Assembly (NCBI GenBank): GCA_902620525.1
Contig: CACNIK010000001.1
Location: forward strand, 229,501-293,500
Source of the DNA: an uncultured Pelagibacteraceae bacterium
GTDB lineage: Bacteria; Pseudomonadota; Alphaproteobacteria; Pelagibacterales; Pelagibacteraceae
Direction: 5' to 3'
Length of the DNA: 64,000 nt
Shown: piece after piece, positions 16,219 to 25,477 of the stretch
Layout of the letters: each line of letters begins with the position of its first letter
How positions within the stretch are numbered: the stretch's first letter is position 1
Notes under the pieces: model-generated
Seen by the model: only the letters and a program-made list of their open reading frames with translations
The model's database searches: none
Told to the model about the DNA's origin: nothing
Made by a program: the position numbers and the translations under genes

Positions 16219-17340
16219 CTATTTATCAAATTTTTTAACTTCGTCAGTTATCTTTGTTAAAAATTTCTTAAAAGTTTTATCGTTTAAATGAATTGGATCG
16301 TTTTTTTTCCAAATTAATTCTATATCACCGTAAAAATTACTTTCTAAATATAGGATTTTTGAAAAATTGATATGTTTTATCTTTTTAAACTTTTTGGATG
16401 TTTTGTCTACAAAATTTGAAACATTTATTAATTTGTTATTTTTTTCTAATTGAGATTTGTGGGGATGAGTAACTACAAATACTTTTTTTATATATTTTTT
16501 TTCACTTAAAAAATTAAATAACCGATTCAAAGTTAATATAAAGTGTTCTACCTCTTCTTGTGTAATTTTTTTTTTATACCCCTCTATAATTTGCCAATGA
16601 CATTTTTGATAATTAATATTTTTGTTAAATTTTGATTTTATTCTTTTCTTTACTTTAAAAAAAGATTTCATCATTTTATAGTTTATGTATTTTTGAGTTT
16701 GAACTATCTTTTTTGAATTTTTAAGTTCTATGTCTGAAAATGAAATTATTTCATGTAAATTAAATACCTCGGTATATAATGGAAAAGTCTCCATCTTTAC
16801 ATTTATAAGTTTGTCTTGATCATCAATATTTAATAAATTTTTATATCTACAAAGCTCATCACCCATATCTGTTTGATCAACATATATGACTAAAATTTCA
16901 GGTTTAATTTCAAAGTCTTGTTCTAAAATTTTATATTGTGCATGAATTAGTGATGGAGAATAAGAAGCCGTACCACCATTTATAATTTTTGAAAAAGATT
17001 TTAAACTTTCAAACAAATGTTTTTTATTCCCTTCGGTTAAATTAATTTGTTCCATCCATGAGTCTCCAAGAAATAAGATCTCTTTTCGGCCAGTTTCATT
17101 TTTAACAAAATTAAATAATAATTCTTGCTCTGTCTCATAATAATAAGTGGGTTTATATCTTAGATGATTTACTAACGGGGAGTATTTTTGATAAAAAGAT
17201 AACGTGGTTTTATTTTTAAAATTATTTTTGAAATCTTTTTCTATGTTAAAAAAAAAATAAAGAAAAACGGCAGTATAAGAAAAACAAATAGATAGTACTA
17301 TAGCTAAAAATTTAAAATATTTTTTTTTGTTACTGTGCAT
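16219..17340 (-). CDS. Membrane-anchored SGNH-fold hydrolase-like protein
   Basis: 373 residues with an N-terminal membrane anchor (about residues 10-32), then a probable SGNH/GDSL-type domain facing the periplasm. Support is LFLGDSW at about 90-95 (block I nucleophile Ser94), NGGTASYSPS (block II region), VIYVDQTD (block III position, asparagine not obvious) and DPIHLND near 350, which supplies the Asp-His pair. Relatives include acetyl- or acyl-esterases acting on surface polysaccharides. It abuts the TRAP permease gene with no gap, so it may share its transcript, although no functional link is evident. Confidence 0.65.
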   Translation of the reverse strand: MHSNKKKYFKFLAIVLSICFSYTAVFLYFFFNIEKDFKNNFKNKTTLSFYQKYSPLVNHLRYKPTYYYETEQELLFNFVKNETGRKEILFLGDSWMEQINLTEGNKKHLFESLKSFSKIINGGTASYSPSLIHAQYKILEQDFEIKPEILVIYVDQTDMGDELCRYKNLLNIDDQDKLINVKMETFPLYTEVFNLHEIISFSDIELKNSKKIVQTQKYINYKMMKSFFKVKKRIKSKFNKNINYQKCHWQIIEGYKKKITQEEVEHFILTLNRLFNFLSEKKYIKKVFVVTHPHKSQLEKNNKLINVSNFVDKTSKKFKKIKHINFSKILYLESNFYGDIELIWKKNDPIHLNDKTFKKFLTKITDEVKKFDK

Positions 17341-19662
17341 TTATTTTCTTTTAAAATTTAAATAACCAAAAATTAATAAAAATATTAAGGCAAATGGATA
17401 GACTATTTCTTTATTTGGTCTATCGGGATTTTCAATTTTAAAATTACTTATTATATCACCCATTTGCATTCCTGATTTTTTAGCCTCACCTTTCCAGTTT
17501 AATTTATCTACTATTAATTGTTCATTTTGTTCGGACAAAGTCACCCCGTATTCTTCTAAGTTATATTCATTTTCAAATTTTTCCCTATCAATTACAAATA
17601 GCTTGTATCTTTCTCCGTACTCAGTAACTCTAGTCACCTTAATGTGAACTTCTTTTGCAGGGTCAAAAGATAGATTTTTAATATTTTCAGCTTTAAGTTT
17701 CTGCTCATTAAACTTCGGATAGAATTTGCTTAAAACATAATCTGGGGCCAGAAAGGATATGGAGATTATTAAGAATGCTATAATTTCATACCATTTTAGT
17801 TTATTTATAAACCATTGCTGAGTTGCAGCGGTAAAAACTAAAATTCCAATTAAAGATGTAATTATGACTATTAATGCTTGCCAAATATTATCTACGCCGA
17901 TTAGTAAAAGTTCATGATTAAATAAAAAAACTATAGGTAAAATACCTGTTCTTAAACTGTACCAAATAGCTTGCAGACCAGTTCTAAGTGGATCACCTCC
18001 AGAAATTGCAGCTGCTGCATACGAAGCTAAACCAACTGGTGGCGTTACATCAGCCATTAAACCGAAATAAAATACGAATAAATGAACGGCTATTAATGGA
18101 AAAATATAACCTGATGCATTTCCAACATCGACAAGAACTGTTGCCATAAGAGAAGCCACGACAACATAATTTGCTGTGGTAGGAAGACCCATACCGAGTA
18201 ATAAACAGAGTATTATTGTAAGTAAAATTAAGATGATTACATTATCTCTAGCTATCGTCTCTATAACTATAATAAGATTGGTACTTAAACCTGTTGAACC
18301 TACTGCTCCAACTATTATGCCTGCTGTTGCAATCGCAATACCAACCCCAACCATATTGATTGCACCCTTTTGAAGTCCAACGATTGTTTGATTGTACCAG
18401 TCAGTTAGACCAGTTTTAAAGTCTGGATTTTTAATTATACGATTTATTAAATTTACTAAGATCAAAGATAAAGTTGCATAAAAAATTGAAAATCCTGCTG
18501 TGTACCTCATATAAACAAGTAAAAAAATTAGGACGAAAATTGGTATTAAAAAATGTAAGCCAGAAAGAAAAGTTTTCTTTAAATGAGGAACGTCTACATC
18601 ATCCATTCCTTTAAGACCTAATTTCAATGCTTCCAAATGAGATATATAGAACAATGCAATATATGAAATTACTGCAGGTAAAAAAGCATGTTTAACTACT
18701 TCAAAATAAGTAACACCTATGAAACTTGCCATAACGAAAGCAGCTGCACCCATTACAGGTGGCATTATTTGACCGTTAACTGAGGATGAGACTTCTATTG
18801 CTCCAGCTTTCTCTTGTGAGAAACCAGTTTTTTTCATAATTGGAATTGTAAATGTTCCAGTAGTAACTGTATTCGCAATTGAAGATCCAGAAATCATTCC
18901 TGTCATTCCCGAACCAAGAATCGCAGCTTTAGCCGGTCCTCCTCGCATTTTACCAACCATTGCAAAAGCTAAGTCTAAAAAATATTTTCCTCCGCCAGCG
19001 GTTTCTAATAATGCTCCAAATAAAACAAACAAAAAGATAAAATCAACTGAAACACCGATTGGAATTCCGAATATCGCCTCTTGGTCGAACCATTGAAAAC
19101 CTACTAATCTTTTTAGAGAAAGACCACCATGAGAAATTATATCTGGTGCATATTTTCCAAAATATGAAAATAACAGAAAACAAATTGCGATAATGACTAG
19201 AGGTAAGCCTATAGCTCTTCTTGTTGCTTCTAATAATATTAAAATACCAAGGGTACCGATAATTAATTCAACAGGAACTTTAAAGCCAAACAATTCTTTT
19301 ACTAATAAAATCCCTCCCCTATTAACCAAATCATCGTAAAAAAAATAGATATATAGACAACAAAAAGCTGCGGCCAAACTAATTAAAATATCTAAAAAAG
19401 AAATTTTTTTTCCTCTTGCTATTGGAAATATTAGAAATGTTAGTGTAAGTGCAAATCCTAAATGAATTGCTCTAGCTGGTAAACCCTTGAACATGCCAAA
19501 GTTAAACCAGAACGGAAATGGAGAAGCATACCAAAGTTGAAATAAAGTCCAAATAATTGCTATCCCCATAACAATCTTTAAATGTAAACCGGATAAATTT
19601 TTAGTCGGCGAAATATCTTCGCTAATTTTTTGTTGAATACTATCTTTTATATTTTGACTCAT
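17341..19662 (-). CDS. TRAP transporter fused permease (TAXI type, DctQM fusion)
   Basis: Inner-membrane component of a tripartite ATP-independent periplasmic transporter. The 773-residue chain fuses the small four-helix subunit and the large multi-helix permease, as is usual for TAXI systems. GSGMTGMISGSSIANTVTTG and GLPTTANYVVVASLMA are conserved permease blocks. A soluble C-terminal region of about 120 residues (from roughly 640) is flanked by two late hydrophobic segments. The partner binding protein lies directly upstream, separated by a strong hairpin. The substrate is unknown; TAXI relatives take up carboxylates or amino acids with a cation gradient. Confidence 0.93.
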   Translation of the reverse strand: MSQNIKDSIQQKISEDISPTKNLSGLHLKIVMGIAIIWTLFQLWYASPFPFWFNFGMFKGLPARAIHLGFALTLTFLIFPIARGKKISFLDILISLAAAFCCLYIYFFYDDLVNRGGILLVKELFGFKVPVELIIGTLGILILLEATRRAIGLPLVIIAICFLLFSYFGKYAPDIISHGGLSLKRLVGFQWFDQEAIFGIPIGVSVDFIFLFVLFGALLETAGGGKYFLDLAFAMVGKMRGGPAKAAILGSGMTGMISGSSIANTVTTGTFTIPIMKKTGFSQEKAGAIEVSSSVNGQIMPPVMGAAAFVMASFIGVTYFEVVKHAFLPAVISYIALFYISHLEALKLGLKGMDDVDVPHLKKTFLSGLHFLIPIFVLIFLLVYMRYTAGFSIFYATLSLILVNLINRIIKNPDFKTGLTDWYNQTIVGLQKGAINMVGVGIAIATAGIIVGAVGSTGLSTNLIIVIETIARDNVIILILLTIILCLLLGMGLPTTANYVVVASLMATVLVDVGNASGYIFPLIAVHLFVFYFGLMADVTPPVGLASYAAAAISGGDPLRTGLQAIWYSLRTGILPIVFLFNHELLLIGVDNIWQALIVIITSLIGILVFTAATQQWFINKLKWYEIIAFLIISISFLAPDYVLSKFYPKFNEQKLKAENIKNLSFDPAKEVHIKVTRVTEYGERYKLFVIDREKFENEYNLEEYGVTLSEQNEQLIVDKLNWKGEAKKSGMQMGDIISNFKIENPDRPNKEIVYPFALIFLLIFGYLNFKRK

Positions 19663-19684
19663 TAACGAGAAGATACAATATTAT

Positions 19685-19718
19685 AAAAAAAAAGGCCCAA
19701 AAAATATTGGGCCTTTTT
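19685..19718 (-). terminator. Hairpin between TRAP binding-protein and permease genes
   Basis: Perfect 10-bp arms AAAAAGGCCC (19689-19698) and GGGCCTTTTT (19709-19718) with a 10-base loop. On the minus strand the stem runs into a T-rich tract at 19693-19685, so it is a textbook intrinsic terminator shape. It lies 21 bases after the binding-protein stop and before the permease start. It probably ends most transcripts, giving more binding protein than permease. Confidence 0.85.
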
Positions 19719-19738
19719 AATTAAATTATGAAGTAAGA

Positions 19739-20734
19739 TTACATTAATCCAGCTTCTTTGTAATACTTAATTGCTCCTGGATGTAATGGAGCTGATAAAC
19801 CATCAGCTATCATATTTTTCTTTTCAAGAGGTCCAAAAGCAGGATGTTGAGCTCTGAAATCATCAAAGTTTTCCATTACCGCTTTTGTAACTAAGTATAC
19901 TAACTCTTCAGAAACATTAGCGCTTGTAACAACTGTAGCTTTAACACCGAAAGTTGTAGCATCTTTTTTCTGATTTGAGTAAGTACCTGCTGGGATTACT
20001 GCTTTAGCATAATAGTCAGCTCCGTCAATTAAACCTTGAACTGGTGCTCCAGTTAAATTAATTGGGCTAGCTTTTGCTTTACAAGTTGCTGCTTGTTCCA
20101 TAGCGCCATTAGGAAATCCTACAGAATATCCGAATGCATCTATTTTACCATCGCAAAGAGCTTTTACTTGTTCAGAAGAAGTAAGTTCTGTAGTTGCTTT
20201 GAACATACTCATGTCTGCTCCCATAGCTTTCATTAACTCTTCCATAGTTCCTCTTTGACCAGAACCTGGGTTACCAATGTTTACTGTTTTTCCTTTTAAG
20301 CCTTTAAAATCTTTGATCTTAGATTTTTTACTTGCCCAAATTTGGAAAGGTTCATTGTGAACAGAAAATACAGCTCTTAAATCACCGAACTGTTTTCCTT
20401 CCCATTTGCTTGAACCGTTGTAAGCATGAAACTGCCAATCAGATTGAGCGACACCAAATTGAAATTCGCCATCTTTAATTTGGCCAATATTATAGTTTGA
20501 TCCACCTGTTGAAGGTGCAGTACATCTATAAGCTTTAGCTGTACCTTTTTTTCTACCGTGATCAGCACTTATTGCAGATTTGTGTAACATTTTACAAATG
20601 GCGTTACCAGTTTGGAAATAAACTCCAGTTGGTCCACCAGTACCTATTGTAAAGAATTCCGCTGATTTAGCGATTGGACTCGCAAATACAAACATCACTA
20701 AAAACGCTGAAATCAATGACATTATTTTTTTCAT
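19739..20734 (-). CDS. TAXI-family TRAP substrate-binding protein
   Basis: Periplasmic solute receptor of 331 residues. The signal peptide is residues 1 to about 25 (MSLISAFLVMFVFASPIAKSA). The mature protein opens with FFTIGTGGPTGVYFQTGNAIC, the TAXI-family hallmark. GNPGSGQRGTMEELM in the middle and LHPGAIKYYKEAGL at the end are also typical. The ribosome site is unusually G-rich (GGGGG 6 bases before ATG). The gene has its own promoter and is followed by a hairpin, matching the usual high expression of binding proteins. The ligand is unknown. Confidence 0.93.
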   Translation of the reverse strand: MKKIMSLISAFLVMFVFASPIAKSAEFFTIGTGGPTGVYFQTGNAICKMLHKSAISADHGRKKGTAKAYRCTAPSTGGSNYNIGQIKDGEFQFGVAQSDWQFHAYNGSSKWEGKQFGDLRAVFSVHNEPFQIWASKKSKIKDFKGLKGKTVNIGNPGSGQRGTMEELMKAMGADMSMFKATTELTSSEQVKALCDGKIDAFGYSVGFPNGAMEQAATCKAKASPINLTGAPVQGLIDGADYYAKAVIPAGTYSNQKKDATTFGVKATVVTSANVSEELVYLVTKAVMENFDDFRAQHPAFGPLEKKNMIADGLSAPLHPGAIKYYKEAGLM

Positions 20735-20761
20735 ATGTACCCCCGTTTGTTATTAATATTA

Positions 20762-20790
20762 ATTTAACTATGGATAAAGGTTGAGGTCAA
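20762..20790 (-). promoter_or_regulatory. Sigma-70-type promoter for the TRAP operon
   Basis: Minus strand: TTGACC (20790-20785), a 17-base spacer and TTAAAT (20767-20762). It predicts a start near 20755 and a 5' leader of about 20 bases including the G-rich ribosome site. Confidence 0.5.
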
Positions 20791-20799
20791 AGAGAATCT

Positions 20800-22035
20800 T
20801 CATAAATTTTTAGCCCAATTTGATAATTTTTGAATACCCTCAACCACATTTGGTGCATACTTTTCAATTATTTTATCACTTAAGAGTTTTCCATTAATAT
20901 CTGCTTTTAAAAATTCATTTCCATCAAAATCTATATAGCATAATCTAGTTAGTAGTCTTTTAGAATTAAATCCAAAATCAGACGCTGGTAACATGGCAAC
21001 ACCAGTTTCTTCTAATACCGTTTCACACAAATGTGTTGAATTTTTAAATTTTTTATTCAAAAATTCAGGCATTAAATAAAAGGCTCCTTGAGGTTGATTA
21101 ATTAAAACTTTGTTTGACTTAAGATTGTTGTAAACATAGTTGCCTACTGATTTCAAAATATTTAATGTCTTTCTTTTATATTCAGTAAAATCTCCGACAT
21201 AGGCTTGAACAGCAGCATACTGAGCTGGAGTATTAACAGTTGAATAAGACTCGCTTGCTAAAGTTACAATTGTATTTAAAAAACTAGAAAGTTTTTTTGG
21301 TACAGCGAAGAATCCCACTCTCCAACCACCAGCACCACACCATTTGCTTAGTCCACCACTTATGAAGGTTCCTTCAGGGTAAAACTTTGAAATTGATTCA
21401 TATTTATTACAAAATGTTAAATCAGTATAAATTTCATCTGATAAAACTAAAAGTTTATGTTTTTTTGCTACAGCGGCCAACTCTCTCAAGTTATTACAAG
21501 TCGTTCCTGAAGGATTATTAGGAGAATTAAGTATAAATATTAAATTTTTTTTATTAATAGATTTAATTTTCTTTTCAAGTTGCGTTGCAGTTGGAAACCA
21601 ATTATTTTCTCTTGTAGTTTCAATCCAGTGTACCTTGTTTCTGCCTATAATTGCCTGTGGTTCATAAGACACCCAGCTAGGTGCTGATAAAATAATCTCT
21701 CCATTAAAGGCTACGTGCATTAAAAGCATTGCTTCTTTAGAACCTGGGGTTATAAGAATATTTTCAGTAGGATATAAATTTCCAGTTTTTTTTTCTAAGT
21801 ATTTTGAAATTGAATTTCTAAGTTCTACTAAGCCTTGAATAGGTAAATACTCTTTTCTATGAGCATTTTCTTTTAGTTTAGCAATAATACTTTCAGGAAC
21901 AGGGAATGGAGATTGACCAAATCCAAAACTATAAACTTTTTTTCCCTCAGCAATAAGCTTCTTTGACTTTTCGTTTATAACTAAAGTGGAAGAAGGTTGA
22001 AGTTTTAAAATACTTTTCTTAGTGTAATTCTTCAT
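20800..22035 (-). CDS. PLP-dependent class I/II aminotransferase
   Basis: Fold-type I aminotransferase of 411 residues, probably acting on aspartate or another amino acid with a 2-oxoacid. NSPNNPSG (170-177), the Asp in LSDEIY (200) and the Schiff-base lysine in GGLSKWCGAGGWR (Lys231) are intact, and the C-terminal arginine region LTRLCYIDF binds the carboxylate. Substrate choice cannot be fixed from these motifs. The start ATG directly follows a 10-bp hairpin on the mRNA and has no visible Shine-Dalgarno. The TRAP genes lie downstream on the same strand but have their own promoter. Confidence 0.88.
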   Translation of the reverse strand: MKNYTKKSILKLQPSSTLVINEKSKKLIAEGKKVYSFGFGQSPFPVPESIIAKLKENAHRKEYLPIQGLVELRNSISKYLEKKTGNLYPTENILITPGSKEAMLLMHVAFNGEIILSAPSWVSYEPQAIIGRNKVHWIETTRENNWFPTATQLEKKIKSINKKNLIFILNSPNNPSGTTCNNLRELAAVAKKHKLLVLSDEIYTDLTFCNKYESISKFYPEGTFISGGLSKWCGAGGWRVGFFAVPKKLSSFLNTIVTLASESYSTVNTPAQYAAVQAYVGDFTEYKRKTLNILKSVGNYVYNNLKSNKVLINQPQGAFYLMPEFLNKKFKNSTHLCETVLEETGVAMLPASDFGFNSKRLLTRLCYIDFDGNEFLKADINGKLLSDKIIEKYAPNVVEGIQKLSNWAKNL

Positions 22036-22092
22036 AATAGCTTTTTTAATAAAAGCTATTAGTCACCATACGGGGACTCGATGATTCAAGTC
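22036..22092 (-). promoter_or_regulatory. Structured leader (two hairpins) before the aminotransferase
   Basis: The RNA upstream of the minus-strand start has two perfect or near-perfect stems. One is GACTTGA/TCGAGTC with a 4-base loop (22092-22075, one G-T pair). The other is AATAGCTTTT/AAAAGCTATT with a 5-base loop (22060-22036), abutting the ATG at 22035 and occupying the place of a ribosome site. It could regulate translation. It matches no riboswitch class that I can name. Confidence 0.45.
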
Positions 22093-22117
22093 AATTAAAA
22101 CTTTAAAAGAAGAACAT

Positions 22118-22146
22118 TTGACAAATTGATTCGGTCATGTTTTAAT
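22118..22146 (+). promoter_or_regulatory. Sigma-70-type promoter for the helicase-fdxA-carD operon
   Basis: A perfect -35 TTGACA (22118-22123), a 17-base spacer and TTTAAT (22141-22146). Transcription would begin near 22153, about 53 bases before the helicase ATG. This is among the best promoter matches in the window. Confidence 0.6.
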
Positions 22147-22205
22147 CTTACTTTGTTCTCAGAGGCGACCTATATATAGTATTAAAAATTTAATCAGACA
22201 CAATT

Positions 22206-24671
22206 ATGGAAAACTCATCAAATCAAGTACTAGCTCTTTTAGGTCCAACGAATACTGGAAAAACATATGTGGCGATAGAGAAAATGTTAAAATACGAGAA
22301 TGGTATTTTTGGATTTCCTTTAAGGCTATTAGCAAGAGAAGTTTACGATAAATGTGTTTCTATAGTAGGTTCCGACAGAGTAGCGTTAATCACTGGAGAG
22401 GAAAAAATTATACCAAGTTCTGCGGATTATTTTATTTGCACCGTTGAGTCTATGCCAAAAGATAAGAATGTAGATTTTGTTGGAATAGATGAAATTCAAA
22501 TGTGTGCGGATAGGGAACGCGGACATATTTTCACTGACAGATTGCTTAATTTTAGAGGGAAAAAACTTACTATGTTTTTAGGTTCTCAAGTTATGCAAAA
22601 TGTAATTGGTGATTTAATAAAAGACATTGGTTTTGAAAAAAAAGAAAGATTCTCAAAATTAAATTATGGTGGATTTAAAAAAGTATCTAGGCTTGAGAGA
22701 AAATCTGCAATAATCGCTTTCTCAATTGAGGATGTTTACGCTATCGCTGAACTTATTAGGAGACAAAAAGGTGGCGCTGCTGTAATTATGGGATCATTAA
22801 GTCCAAAAACTAGAAACTCTCAAGTTGAACTATATCAGTCGGGTGACGTTGATTACTTAGTTGCTACCGATGCCATTGGAATGGGTTTAAATATGGATAT
22901 AAATGAAATTTATTTTTCAAATCTTAAAAAGTTTGATGGAAAAAAAACTAGAAGACTAAACCTTATTGAGATTTCTCAGATAGCAGGGAGAGCTGGAAGA
23001 TTTAAAAATGACGGGTTTTTTGGGACTACTGGTGAGTGTGAAATTTTAAATTCAGATGAAATAGAAAATATTGAAAAGCATAACTTGCCAGAAATCAAGA
23101 TGATTTATTGGCGAAATTCTAATTTAAACTTTAAAAGTCCAGATAAATTAATTTCATCCTTAGAGCAAAGGCCTGCAAACAATAATTTAATAAGAACACA
23201 AGACTCTTTAGATGAAAGTGTTTTAAGACATTTTTTAAAATTAGGAAGCAACAATATAATATATCATAAAAATTTAGAGTTACTTTGGGAGTGCTGTCAA
23301 ATTCCTGATTTTGAGAAAAAAGCTTATGGACAACATATTAATATAATTGATAAAGTTTTCAAATATCTATCAACGAGAAAGAAAAGAATCCCAAATGATT
23401 ATATGAAGGAGCAGCTTAAAGGATTGGAGAGAGAACATGGAAATATTGATGTTTTATCTCATAGAATTTCTAACGTTAGAACTTGGTCTTATGTAGCAAA
23501 TAAAAAAAATTGGGTTGAAAATTCAGATTATTGGGTACAGCTTACAAAAAACATAGAGGATAAACTTTCAGATAAATTACACCAAGAGTTGACTAATAGT
23601 TTTATAGACAAAAAGATTAGTATTTTGTCTAAAGGATTAAAACAAGATTTAGTTTTAGATACAAAAATTGATGAAGAGGATAAGATTTTAATTAATAATC
23701 AGTTCGTTGGAGAACTCAAAGGTCTTAAATTTATAATTGCCCTTACATCTAAAACACTAGACACTGATATAAAATCAATAAAAAAAGCCGCAAGAAAAGG
23801 AGTGGGTAAAGAATTAGAAAAAAGAGTTTCTTCAATAATTTCTGGTGAAAATATTGAGCTTGATGAAAAATGTAAAATTATTTGGAAAAATAACATAATC
23901 GCAAGGCTTAAAAAAGGTAACAATTATCTTAGTCCTGAAATTGAAGTTTTAGCAGACGATGCTTTGGATGATTTATCAAAGTCTAAATTGGAAGCTTTTT
24001 TGAAAAGTTGGGTTAATACTTATATTAAAGAAATACTTGGAGACCTCTTAAATTTAAATAAAGAAGATGTAAAAAATAAATATATAAGAGCGCTTATGTT
24101 TCAACTTTTTGAAAATAATGGAGTTCTCAAACGGGAGTTAGTTGATGATATAGTAAAATCTATTAAAACTGATGAAAGAAAAAAAATTTGGGAGTTGGGT
24201 ATTAAAATTGGAAGATATCACATTTATTTACCAAAAATGTTAAAACCAAGAGCAGTATCTCTACGTATTTCCCTTTGGAGACTATTTTATCAAATGGCGG
24301 CTAATCAAAACATACCAAGATCAGGATTAAACTACTTAACTGACAAAAAATACAACAAAAACTTTTTATTACTGTGCGGTTTTGAAAAGTTTAAAAATCA
24401 TTACGTTCGTATAGACATTCTTGAAAAATTGTTTATTAAAATTTTAAATAAAACAGAAAAAAGAAAGTTTAAAATAGACGCTGAAATGATGAATTTAATT
24501 GGCTGTAATAAGGAAAGTTTTTATAATTTAATGCTAAGTATGAATTACAAAAAAAGTAATGAGGCGGATACTTATTTTTATGTTGGAGAAAGTAAGAGAA
24601 AAAATAAATTTATTAGTATAAAAAAAGATGAAAATCCGTTTAAAAAACTTTTAAACCTAAACCTAAAATAA
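22206..24671 (+). CDS. Suv3-like DExH RNA helicase
   Basis: Superfamily 2 helicase of 821 residues, related to the mitochondrial degradosome helicase Suv3 and its alphaproteobacterial relatives. Walker A is GPTNTGKT (13-20), Walker B is DEIQ (95-98), motif V is ATDAIGMGLNMDI and motif VI is QIAGRAGR (about 258). The long C-terminal half is alpha-helical and lysine-rich with no second enzyme domain that I recognise. The likely role is 3'-end RNA unwinding and turnover. Its place before fdxA and carD matches a common alphaproteobacterial gene order. Confidence 0.88.
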   Translation: MENSSNQVLALLGPTNTGKTYVAIEKMLKYENGIFGFPLRLLAREVYDKCVSIVGSDRVALITGEEKIIPSSADYFICTVESMPKDKNVDFVGIDEIQMCADRERGHIFTDRLLNFRGKKLTMFLGSQVMQNVIGDLIKDIGFEKKERFSKLNYGGFKKVSRLERKSAIIAFSIEDVYAIAELIRRQKGGAAVIMGSLSPKTRNSQVELYQSGDVDYLVATDAIGMGLNMDINEIYFSNLKKFDGKKTRRLNLIEISQIAGRAGRFKNDGFFGTTGECEILNSDEIENIEKHNLPEIKMIYWRNSNLNFKSPDKLISSLEQRPANNNLIRTQDSLDESVLRHFLKLGSNNIIYHKNLELLWECCQIPDFEKKAYGQHINIIDKVFKYLSTRKKRIPNDYMKEQLKGLEREHGNIDVLSHRISNVRTWSYVANKKNWVENSDYWVQLTKNIEDKLSDKLHQELTNSFIDKKISILSKGLKQDLVLDTKIDEEDKILINNQFVGELKGLKFIIALTSKTLDTDIKSIKKAARKGVGKELEKRVSSIISGENIELDEKCKIIWKNNIIARLKKGNNYLSPEIEVLADDALDDLSKSKLEAFLKSWVNTYIKEILGDLLNLNKEDVKNKYIRALMFQLFENNGVLKRELVDDIVKSIKTDERKKIWELGIKIGRYHIYLPKMLKPRAVSLRISLWRLFYQMAANQNIPRSGLNYLTDKKYNKNFLLLCGFEKFKNHYVRIDILEKLFIKILNKTEKRKFKIDAEMMNLIGCNKESFYNLMLSMNYKKSNEADTYFYVGESKRKNKFISIKKDENPFKKLLNLNLK

Positions 24672-24672
24672 T

Positions 24673-25065
24673 ATGCTTAAGTTAGAACAAAAAGAAATAA
24701 TTGGAATAGCCGCTTTACTCATTCATGCTGCGAAAATAGATGAAATTTATAGTGAAAAAGAAAAGAAAATTATTTTAAGTTTTGTAAAAAGTAATTTAAA
24801 TAATGAAACTGCAGTGGACAAAATTATTCAAGAAGCTGAGAGTCTTGAAAAAAACTCAAATCAACTTTTAAATTATACTAAAATAATTAAAGATAGTTCT
24901 ATTAAAATTAAAAGTGAGATAATTGAGCAATTGTGGAAAATTCTTATATCAGATAATAATGTTGATCTTTATGAATCAAATTTAATGAGAAGAATATGTG
25001 GCTTAATTTATTTTTCTGATAAAGAAAGTGGTGAAATTAAAATGAGGCTGATAAAATCAAAATGA
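24673..25065 (+). CDS. TerB-like helical domain protein
   Basis: 130 residues, all alpha-helical in appearance. The start [21 protein letters not shown] followed by EKKII resembles the TerB (tellurite-resistance protein B) domain: a hydrophobic helix, an acidic A-x-D loop, then a charged helix. It begins 1 base after the helicase stop and its own stop overlaps fdxA as ATGA. In relatives of this operon an S4-domain RNA-binding protein often holds this slot, but no S4 motif is visible here. The function is unknown; TerB domains occur near membranes and bind metal in some cases. Confidence 0.6.
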   Translation: MLKLEQKEIIGIAALLIHAAKIDEIYSEKEKKIILSFVKSNLNNETAVDKIIQEAESLEKNSNQLLNYTKIIKDSSIKIKSEIIEQLWKILISDNNVDLYESNLMRRICGLIYFSDKESGEIKMRLIKSK

Positions 25066-25400
25066 CTTACATAGTTAAAGATGAATGTATCAAATGTAAA
25101 CTAACAGACTGTGTTGAAGTTTGTCCGGTAGATTGTTTTTATGAAGGTGAAAACATGCTAGCAATTAATCCTGATGAATGTATCGACTGTGGAGTTTGCG
25201 AACCAGAATGTCCTATTGGGGCTATAGTACCTGATACAATGGATATTGAAAATAAGGATAAATGGTTGTTGCTAAATAAAAAGTTTTCTGCAATATGGCC
25301 TAATATTAGTAAAAAAAAAGATCCTATGCCTGAACACAAAAAATATGAAAAAATCAAAAATAAGTTTGATGAGCATTTTTCAGAAAAGCCATTTAAATAA
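25062..25400 (+). CDS. fdxA: Seven-iron ferredoxin FdxA
   Basis: Small electron carrier of 112 residues with one 3Fe-4S and one 4Fe-4S cluster. By position, Cys9, Cys17 and Cys50 would hold the three-iron cluster, and Cys21, Cys40, Cys43 and Cys46 the four-iron cluster. The motif [19 protein letters not shown] is diagnostic. A C-terminal tail of about 50 residues, as in other proteobacterial FdxA, follows. The gene overlaps the TerB-like gene by 4 bases and is immediately followed by the lysine-rich ORF before carD. Confidence 0.95.
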   Translation: MTYIVKDECIKCKLTDCVEVCPVDCFYEGENMLAINPDECIDCGVCEPECPIGAIVPDTMDIENKDKWLLLNKKFSAIWPNISKKKDPMPEHKKYEKIKNKFDEHFSEKPFK

Positions 25401-25402
25401 AT

Positions 25403-25477
25403 ATGCCGAAAAAGAAAAAAACTAGAAAATTCAAAAAAGTAAAAAAAGGTAAAACAAACAAAAAACTTGTTAGCTAA
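25403..25477 (+). CDS. 24-codon lysine-rich ORF overlapping carD (+1 frame)
   Basis: ATG lies 2 bases after the fdxA stop, so it is well placed for coupled translation. The peptide begins MPKKKKTRKFKKVKKG and is about half lysine. It ends at 25477, inside carD but in another frame. A +1 shift between 25443 and 25474, the only stretch where both frames are open, would join it to CarD. It may be the true N-terminus of CarD disrupted by an indel in an A run, a programmed frameshift, or a separate short peptide. Confidence 0.4.
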   Translation: MPKKKKTRKFKKVKKGKTNKKLVS

